Shown here: one piece after another, positions 58,147 to 64,000 of the stretch
Layout: the number at the start of each line of letters is the position of its first letter
Position numbering within the stretch: position 1 is the stretch's first letter
Assembly: GCF_001854765.1 (NCBI RefSeq)
Contig: NZ_LJJE01000022.1
Coordinates: 1 to 64,000, forward strand
Direction: 5' to 3'
Origin: Vibrio sonorensis
Lineage (GTDB): Bacteria > Pseudomonadota > Gammaproteobacteria > Enterobacterales > Vibrionaceae
DNA length: 64,000 nt
Translations under genes and position numbers: made by a program
Notes under the pieces: generated by a model
Databases searched by the model: none
What the model was told of the DNA's origin: nothing
The model's input: the letters and a program-made list of their open reading frames with translations, nothing else

Positions 58147-60213
58147 TTACCAATTCATGGTTAATGAGGCGCCAATGAAACGCTCGTGACTGTCTTCGAC
58201 GACCGCACCTGAAGGTGTGCGGACTGCGCGACTGTATCGCTCTTCATCAAACAAATTCTCTAAATGCACTGCTAACGTAACGTTTTGGGTTTTGTAACCA
58301 GTAGAGGCGTCGAACGTTAGGTACTTAGGGTGTTCCAGCGTGTTTGCCACATCGAAATAGTACTTGCTGCTACCTGAGGCGTTTAATGATGCAAACCATC
58401 CCGACTTGGGTTGATAATCGATACCAAGTGAATAGGTGTACTTAGGCGCTAGCGGTAGACGGTTTCCAGACAAGTTATTGACAACAAAGCGAGAGCCATT
58501 AAAGACGTTCTGTTGATAGTCATCCGCTTTCGCTTCCATCGTGCCGATAGAGATATAGGTGTTTAAGTTGGAGTGCCACTGATAATCCGCCGTGAGCTCT
58601 ACTCCATAGGATGTTGTTTGAGCGGCGTTACTAATGGTCTGCTCAAATCCCGGCAAGATATCGGTAATCTGCTTATCTTTAGTGCGAATGTGGAAAAGGG
58701 CGCTTGTTAAGTTGAGTTTGTTATTGACCAGTTGTGTTTTGTATCCGATCTCTAGGTTAGTACTTCTTTCTTCATTGTAGGTAAAGGATGATAAGCTGCG
58801 CGCCGACGCGTAGTTAAATCCGCCGGGCAAGTATCCTTTTGCAATTGTGGCGTACGCTGTGTGGCTTTCCCCTTGATAGCTCAGACTGAGCTTGGGAAGC
58901 CAGATACTTTGGTCTAAATCAGAACTGTAACGGTGGTTCATTTGCCTCATAAGTGCTTGTTCACCCGTTTTATTGATGCGCTCGTAGCGCAAGCCTGAAG
59001 TGAAAAACCAATTATTGACAAACTGCCACTCAAGTTGGCCAAATCCAGCTCCGCCGCGTTGATCAATTCCGGTCACCCGTTGAGTTCTTGGCATCATTGG
59101 TGTACCGCCTAGGGTGAAATCAACATCGGTGTCTTGTTGATAGAAATAGACGCCCGCTAGCCAACGCCCGCTTTGATCAACTGAAAGATGGTTACTCAGT
59201 CGCAGTTCTTGGGACCACATTCTGTCTTTCATATCCATCAGGGTCGCAGGCACTGGGGCAGGTGTTAAATCGAGATCAGTGGTGAACCCTCGATCAAACC
59301 TCGTTGTTCCAGTAATTGATGTCAACTCTATATCGCCGATCTCATGGTCGATTCTGAGGGAGTGTATATCTGAATCTCTATTTTCAACACTCTTTGTATT
59401 GTGGTTTGTTACTTGCCGGTCGGTTGCCGCAGGTCCGGTTAGATAGCGCAAACGTGCCTTACCCAGCTCTTGGTCACTTGTGTAGCTGCGAAGCAGAATA
59501 TCCGTCGTGTCATTGGCAGCAAGCTCGAAAGCGATGTTACCAGACACATTGTTGTGCCTTCCTCCATCTTTGGCATCGTTAGCTAAGTTGTGATTGGGCC
59601 CATCTCCTCTGTCTATCTTAAGTGCTAGTGAAGCGGCTAAAACGTCTTCGACAAGAGTATTTTCAGCAGCGACTATAACGCTGTTTGCCATCTGTCTTCC
59701 GTTCGCACCTTGGGTATACCCCATCATTAGCCCGACTTCTAAACTGGGTTGCCAATTGAGAGATTGCTGGCGAACTTTTACCACTCCGGCTTCGGAATGT
59801 CGCCCGTAGAGATCGCCTTGGGGGCCCTTAATCACTTCGATGGGCTCTACATTAACCATCACTGGTAACTGAGTCGCTCCCAGAGGTAAGGCGACGTCGT
59901 TGAGGTAATAGCCCACCGGTTGCTGCAGGCTTGTGTCGTAACCTGAACTTCCCCTTATGGCGATTCTGGTTTGAACGGAAGAGTGTTCTACGCGAACATT
60001 GCTAACTCGCTTCTCAATTTTAGTGATGTCGTCTTTTCTCGCGTCTAGCTCAATCTGCGAAATGCTAGCGGGAACCTTGGAACTCGGTTCTTCCCAGTGT
60101 CGCGCTGTAACGACTTGGGTTTCGAGAGTCGGAACTTCGGCACTTACTTGTCCAGAAAAAAGAATGGCAAGAGTGATAGGGGAAAGAGAAAAAGCTGTTG
60201 CGGGTTTCGCCAT
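58147..60213 (-). CDS. TonB-dependent siderophore receptor, FyuA/FptA-like
   Basis: This outer-membrane receptor of about 688 residues has a signal peptide ending 'GQVSA', a TonB-box/plug region ('LETQVVTARHWEEPSSKVPASISQIELD', 'IAIRGSSGYDTSLQQPVGYYLNDV', 'IEVIKGPQGDLYGRHSEAGVV') and a 22-strand barrel ending 'GASLTMNW' with a terminal aromatic residue. Segments such as 'AYATIAKGYLPGGFNY' and 'LTSALFHIRTKDKQITD' resemble FyuA. I used the ATG at 60213, preceded by TGGAG; an upstream ATG at 60285 adds non-signal residues. It heads an operon with the methyltransferase and MFS genes. The ligand is probably a thiazoline or phenolate-type ferric siderophore, unproven. Confidence 0.88.
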   Translation of the reverse strand: MAKPATAFSLSPITLAILFSGQVSAEVPTLETQVVTARHWEEPSSKVPASISQIELDARKDDITKIEKRVSNVRVEHSSVQTRIAIRGSSGYDTSLQQPVGYYLNDVALPLGATQLPVMVNVEPIEVIKGPQGDLYGRHSEAGVVKVRQQSLNWQPSLEVGLMMGYTQGANGRQMANSVIVAAENTLVEDVLAASLALKIDRGDGPNHNLANDAKDGGRHNNVSGNIAFELAANDTTDILLRSYTSDQELGKARLRYLTGPAATDRQVTNHNTKSVENRDSDIHSLRIDHEIGDIELTSITGTTRFDRGFTTDLDLTPAPVPATLMDMKDRMWSQELRLSNHLSVDQSGRWLAGVYFYQQDTDVDFTLGGTPMMPRTQRVTGIDQRGGAGFGQLEWQFVNNWFFTSGLRYERINKTGEQALMRQMNHRYSSDLDQSIWLPKLSLSYQGESHTAYATIAKGYLPGGFNYASARSLSSFTYNEERSTNLEIGYKTQLVNNKLNLTSALFHIRTKDKQITDILPGFEQTISNAAQTTSYGVELTADYQWHSNLNTYISIGTMEAKADDYQQNVFNGSRFVVNNLSGNRLPLAPKYTYSLGIDYQPKSGWFASLNASGSSKYYFDVANTLEHPKYLTFDASTGYKTQNVTLAVHLENLFDEERYSRAVRTPSGAVVEDSHERFIGASLTMNW

Positions 60214-60406
60214 TTTGCTACTCCATGTCTTTTTGACCACAAACCGAACTGGATCATAAAGCGAATGGATAACTACCAATATCAAATGCGGAAACGTCGA
60301 GTATCAAATGGCGAACGGAGATACGTAAAACTTTACAGGTGTGGTGTGAGATCAGACAAAAGAGTCAATGCGTTGTCGAGGGTGCACTTAAATAAGCACT
60401 GGCCAG

Positions 60407-60951
60407 TTACTGTTCTGGAACGATGGAGTAAACCATTCCCAGTTTAGGGATGCCATGGTGTAAATATCGGTTTTTTGCCATCGTTTCAAACTGTGCCCCA
60501 CAAGCGATTGCTAACTTCTGGCTTGGAAGGTTGTCGGGGTCACAAACGATTTCTAGTCTGGTCAGTTTCAACATGCTGAAGCAAAACTCGATAAGGGCGT
60601 CTAACGCTTCTTTGGCATAGCCTTGGTTTTGGTGCTCATCACCCAACCAATAGCCTAAACTGGCCATGTTGAAGGTGTGGTAGAGCTCATTAATCGCCAC
60701 CATACCGATTAATTTATTGCCGTGCTTTCGGTCGAAAATACCAAAGCCGTAAGCCTGAGCTTTTACCCAATTGAGTCTGGTGGCGAGAATGAATCGCTCT
60801 GCTTCTTTGAGGGTAAAGTCTTCGCGGCACCAGTCAACCCAGTCGTGCAGTGACGGGCTTTGAGTGATTAGGTCTTGCAAGTTTGCTGTATCACTTTCTT
60901 CAATCAGTCCGAGAGTGAGTCGTTGGGTAATAATTTGATAGTCAGGCTCAT
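60407..60951 (-). CDS. GNAT acetyltransferase, RimJ/RimL-like (one frameshift at the start)
   Basis: The acetyltransferase core is clear: 'GYWLGDEHQNQGYAKEALDALIEFCF' (acetyl-CoA binding) and 'LEIVCDPDNLPSQKLAIACGAQFE'. The family N-terminus, 'YQIITQRLTLGLIEESDTANLQDLI', extends upstream in the same frame but has no start codon before a stop. An ATG at 60951 with an AAGGCG ribosome site is one frame off. Adding a C to the CC just after it (about 60946) gives 'MSPDYQIITQRLTLG' and a 181-residue protein, normal for this group. It probably acetylates an N-terminus or small amine, but the target is unknown. Confidence 0.78.
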
Positions 60952-61030
60952 ATTCGCCTTACTAGGGAATCAAAAGTAGGTAGTCTTTATGATAATCGAC
61001 AAATGGGGTTTATCTAGTAATTGGAAATAT

Positions 61031-61052
61031 AAGGCTGCCGATGGCAGCCTTT
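61031..61052. terminator. Hairpin between csiV and the GNAT gene
   Basis: AAGGCTGCC (61031-61039), loop GAT, GGCAGCCTT (61043-61051). The T run is short on either strand, so termination may be partial. It lies just past the csiV stop. Confidence 0.6.
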
Positions 61053-61062
61053 GAAACGAGTT

Positions 61063-61845
61063 TTAGTTATTGACACGTCGTACTTGAATAATCATTCCGA
61101 GTAGAGGGTGATCTAGGAAATGAGTTTCTGAGCTGCGCATTCGACGCTTTTGGTCCATGCGATAATGCTTGAGAAAAGACTCGACTGTCACCTCTGGAGT
61201 CACATCTTCCATCATGCCTACTTGGATGTTTTGGCTGTTGTCGTCACTGCCCAAATCAGTTCGAGTCTCAAACTCTAATGGCTTGTCTTCTAGTGTGATT
61301 TTTCGAACGCTTGGTGCTTTGAGATCCAACACGACGTCGGCGTAAAGGTAGTGCTCAACGTAGATCTGGAGTTTTCCATCCAACTCGTAGATTGGGCTAG
61401 GTACGTTTTGCTCTGTTAGTTGTCCATCAAGCGGGACAACGGTGTCACCACTTATTTGTGTGCCGTCTGGGTGAAATTGTTTAGAGAAATCTCGTCCAGC
61501 GCGAATACGAAAAGATGGTGCGGAGAAACGGCCTTGGTCTCCCTGTCGCCAAGCCGTATGCATTAATACTTCAAAACCAGCGTGACGGCGTAACTTTTCC
61601 GCTTCTTCTTTTAACTCATAACTTGATGCTGAAAGCAGGCTTACCCCTTTTTTCTTACGGTAGTTAGAGTCGGACATATATCCTGTTTTATCAAGATTGA
61701 TCGCTTCCACTGAGTTTGGCCATGATTCAGAGGTTTGCTCAGCGTCGACTGCTCTTTTGAAAATGATCACTTCAACATCAAACTGTCGCTGTGCCCATGT
61801 TGGCCATGCAATTACTAACAGCAGCAGTGGGATCAGTTTTTTCAT
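61063..61845 (-). CDS. csiV: CsiV, peptidoglycan-binding partner of LpoA/PBP1A
   Basis: This 260-residue periplasmic protein has a signal peptide ending 'PTWAQ', then 'FDVEVIIFKRAVDAEQTSESWP', 'LRRHAGFEVLMHTAWRQG', 'GKLQIYVEHYLYADVVLDLK' and 'HFLDHPLLGMIIQVRRVN', all typical of CsiV. In V. cholerae CsiV is needed for LpoA-dependent activity of PBP1A and for cell shape. It lies 39 bases after mfd on the same strand, the usual Vibrio arrangement. Confidence 0.9.
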   Translation of the reverse strand: MKKLIPLLLLVIAWPTWAQRQFDVEVIIFKRAVDAEQTSESWPNSVEAINLDKTGYMSDSNYRKKKGVSLLSASSYELKEEAEKLRRHAGFEVLMHTAWRQGDQGRFSAPSFRIRAGRDFSKQFHPDGTQISGDTVVPLDGQLTEQNVPSPIYELDGKLQIYVEHYLYADVVLDLKAPSVRKITLEDKPLEFETRTDLGSDDNSQNIQVGMMEDVTPEVTVESFLKHYRMDQKRRMRSSETHFLDHPLLGMIIQVRRVNN

Positions 61846-61884
61846 TAAAACTCCATTTTGGTGTTATTCACCGTTTTACTATGG

Positions 61885-64000
61885 TTAAGAAGCGGGTAAC
61901 AGGTTGTTTTTAAACTCGCCTAGCATATCAGATACAAATTGAATGCGCTTTCTTCTATCGACCAATGGTACCGCAAACTTAAACTTAGTTGGCCCTTCTA
62001 GGGAAAATTTTTGTGGCTGTGATTGCAACAGTTTAACGAGAAAAGCCGGATTTATGTCAGCGTTTGGATAGAACTCGATAAAGCCACCTTTGTCATGGGC
62101 TTCAATCTTGCGAACTTTTATCTGTCCAGCGTCGAGTTTTAGCTCGGACACTGATAATAGATTTTTGGTCGCATCGGGCAATAGTCCAAAGCGGTCAATG
62201 AGCTCTACTTTTAGCTCATTGAGTTCACCGCTATCACGAACACTAGCGATTTGCTTGTACATAGACAAACGGGTGTTGATGTCTGGTATATAGTCATCTG
62301 GCAGTAGTGCTGGCAATCGCATTTCTACTTCCGTTTGCTCTCGTAGTAGTTCGTCCAAGGATGGTTCTTTTCCTTCTTTGAGGGCTTCAACCGCTTGCTC
62401 AAGCATTTCCATATAGAGAGTGAAACCCACCGATTGAATTTGACCACTTTGCTCATCGCCCAAAAGTTCTCCAGCGCCGCGTATCTCTAAGTCATGTGTG
62501 GCGAGAGTAAATCCTGCACCAAGGTCTTCCAGAGAGGCAATAGCATCTAATCTTTTAACAGCGTCTTTTGTGATGGCTTTGGGATGCGGAGTGAGCAAAT
62601 AAGCATAGGCTTGGTGATGGGAACGACCAACGCGACCGCGCAGTTGGTGTAACTGGGCAAGGCCTAAGTTATCTGCTCTGTCCATAATTATGGTATTTGC
62701 CGTCGGTACATCAATACCCGTTTCTATGATCGTAGTACACACCAAGAGGTTAAATCTCTGGTGGTAGAAATCGTTCATGATACGCTCTAGCTCTCTTTCG
62801 CGCATTTGACCATGAGCAACGGTCACTCGCGCTTCTGGTATCAGCTTTTCCAGATCCGCAGCAACTTTTTCTATGGTCTCCACCTGATTGTGGAGGAAGT
62901 AAACTTGGCCACCACGCATGATTTCGCGCAAGACGGCCTCTTTTATTACGCTGTCTTCCCGTTGTCTGACGAAAGTTTTTATCGATAGTCTTCGCGCTGG
63001 TGGCGTGGCAATTATGGAAAGATCGCGCATCCCGCTCATTGCCATGTTGAGGGTTCGCGGTATCGGCGTTGCCGTGAGAGTCAGTATATCTACGTCGGCG
63101 CGTAGCGCTTTGATCTTCTCTTTTTGTCGAACCCCAAATCTATGCTCTTCATCGACAACCAACAGGCCTAGATCTTTGAACTTTATGTCGTTGGAAAGTA
63201 GCTTGTGGGTTCCGACGAGAATATCGACTTTGCCATCTTCAATGTCTTGAATGACTTGTTTTTGCTCTTTAGCCGTTTTAAAGCGGGAGAGTACTTCAAC
63301 GCGGATCGGCAGGTTTGCAAATCGATCTCGGAAGTTCTCAAAATGTTGCTGGGCCAGTAGGGTGGTCGGCACCAAAACCGCGACCTGTTTTCCGTTGTCT
63401 GTCGATAGGAAAGCTGCTCGCATTGCCACTTCGGTTTTACCAAAGCCGACGTCGCCACACACTAGGCGATCCATGGCTTTTGCCTGACACATATCAGATA
63501 GCACCGCGTTTATGGCATTGGATTGGTCGTCGGTTTCTTCAAATGGGAAGCCAGATTTAAATGTCGCGTACTGGCCGCGGTCGAGTTCGAATTTATGGCC
63601 GGGCTTAAGCTCTCGCTTGGCATAGACATCTAGCAGCTCTGCTGCGACATCGCGAACCTTCTCCGCTGCTCTTTTACGAGCTTTTGCCCAAGCTTCACCA
63701 CCTAGCTTATGCAGAGGGGCGCTCTCTTCTGCACCACCTGAATATCGGCTGATAAGGTTTAATGAGGCGACAGGTACATAAAGCTTGGCGTCATTTTGAT
63801 ATTCAAGGGTGACATACTCTGTGGTCATTCCCCCTGCTTCTAATGTTTGCAGCCCGATGTATCGACCAATGCCATGATCAATGTGTACAACAGGTTGTCC
63901 CGGCTTTAACTCAGCGAGGTTGCGGATTACCGCATCGCTGTTGGTTGTTTTTCGATCTTTGCGTCTGCGTTGGATAACTCTATCGCCGAGCAAGTCGCTT
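61885..64000 (-). CDS. mfd: Mfd, transcription-repair coupling factor (5' part beyond window)
   Basis: The frame is open to the right edge at 64000, so about the last 705 of some 1150 residues are present. Visible parts are the RNA polymerase-interacting domain ('LKPGQPVVHIDHGIGRYIGL'), the translocase core with Walker A 'CGDVGFGKTEVAMRAAF', DEEH box 'LLVVDEEHRFGVRQKEKIK', 'LTLTATPIPRTLNMAMSGMRDLS', 'TGIDVPTANTIIMDRAD', 'QLRGRVGRS' and the C-terminal TRCF autoinhibitory domain. Mfd frees RNA polymerase stalled at damage and recruits UvrA. The ATG at 63993 is internal, not the start. Confidence 0.93.
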   Translation of the reverse strand, partial: SDLLGDRVIQRRRKDRKTTNSDAVIRNLAELKPGQPVVHIDHGIGRYIGLQTLEAGGMTTEYVTLEYQNDAKLYVPVASLNLISRYSGGAEESAPLHKLGGEAWAKARKRAAEKVRDVAAELLDVYAKRELKPGHKFELDRGQYATFKSGFPFEETDDQSNAINAVLSDMCQAKAMDRLVCGDVGFGKTEVAMRAAFLSTDNGKQVAVLVPTTLLAQQHFENFRDRFANLPIRVEVLSRFKTAKEQKQVIQDIEDGKVDILVGTHKLLSNDIKFKDLGLLVVDEEHRFGVRQKEKIKALRADVDILTLTATPIPRTLNMAMSGMRDLSIIATPPARRLSIKTFVRQREDSVIKEAVLREIMRGGQVYFLHNQVETIEKVAADLEKLIPEARVTVAHGQMRERELERIMNDFYHQRFNLLVCTTIIETGIDVPTANTIIMDRADNLGLAQLHQLRGRVGRSHHQAYAYLLTPHPKAITKDAVKRLDAIASLEDLGAGFTLATHDLEIRGAGELLGDEQSGQIQSVGFTLYMEMLEQAVEALKEGKEPSLDELLREQTEVEMRLPALLPDDYIPDINTRLSMYKQIASVRDSGELNELKVELIDRFGLLPDATKNLLSVSELKLDAGQIKVRKIEAHDKGGFIEFYPNADINPAFLVKLLQSQPQKFSLEGPTKFKFAVPLVDRRKRIQFVSDMLGEFKNNLLPAS

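Noticed and set aside
60258..60285. Fur-like sequence upstream of the TonB receptor (GATAAC...ATATC)
   Set aside because: The GATA and TATC halves are eight bases apart rather than the five found in the two good Fur boxes of this window, and the centre does not match.

Overview
The window is a chromosomal stretch of a gammaproteobacterium, almost certainly a Vibrio or close relative. The evidence is gene order and family details: lrp-ftsK-dsbB-nhaB-fadR, a DUF1887 CARF protein of the VC1899 type and a chemoreceptor, hinT-COG3014-ycfL-lpoB-thiK-ycfP-ndh, csiV-mfd, a 279-residue FadR with the Vibrio-type insertion, and an OppZ-like 3' end on the opp operon. There are no rRNA or tRNA genes, insertion sequences, integrases or CRISPR arrays that I can see.

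Layout. 1-4.8 kb is AT-rich and accessory: two paralogous lipoproteins flank a DUF3466 GlyGly-CTERM protein, followed by a methyltransferase with a MerR-type promoter. 4.8-7.1 kb holds a divergent YdhP-like efflux pump and LysR regulator. 7.3-7.8 kb carries two hairpin-plus-terminator units that may be small RNAs. 7.9-11.9 kb has a small outer-membrane protein, a TetR-controlled cassette (NAD-dependent reductase and membrane protein on one side, TetR and a DMSP-lyase-like cupin on the other) and a lone receiver protein. 12.0-17.6 kb is a complete sufABCDSE operon behind a Fur box. 19.3-25.0 kb is oppABCDF. 25.1-32.3 kb has a glutathionyl-hydroquinone reductase, a diguanylate cyclase, ackA-pta, yfbV and a methyltransferase. 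32.7-44.6 kb is ald/lrp-ftsK-dsbB-nhaB/fadR-CARF nuclease-chemoreceptor. 44.8-51.0 kb is the hinT-to-ndh cluster. 51.1-54.9 kb has a glyoxalase-like protein, a ribbon-helix-helix protein, a Cache chemoreceptor and a membrane protein. 55.0-60.3 kb is an iron-uptake locus (AraC regulator behind a Fur box, TonB receptor, methyltransferase, MFS transporter). 60.4-64.0 kb has a GNAT acetyltransferase, csiV and the 3' part of mfd, cut by the window edge.

Sequence quality matters here. Thirteen genes, including ftsK, oppB, pta, ald and lrp, are broken by 15 apparent frameshifts. Every one is repaired by adding a single base, nearly always to a short homopolymer. The repaired lengths match the family lengths (OppB 306, Pta 714, Ald 374, Lrp 164). 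I therefore read them as base-calling or assembly deletions rather than real pseudogenes, and give full-length repaired gene spans.

Regulatory signals read from sequence: Fur boxes at sufA and at the AraC gene, a perfect FNR box just downstream of the ndh promoter, a MerR-type 19-bp-spaced promoter, a TetR operator candidate, a LysR-type inverted repeat, and a 12-of-13-base match between the opp 3' UTR and the oppB leader that predicts OppZ-type autoregulation.
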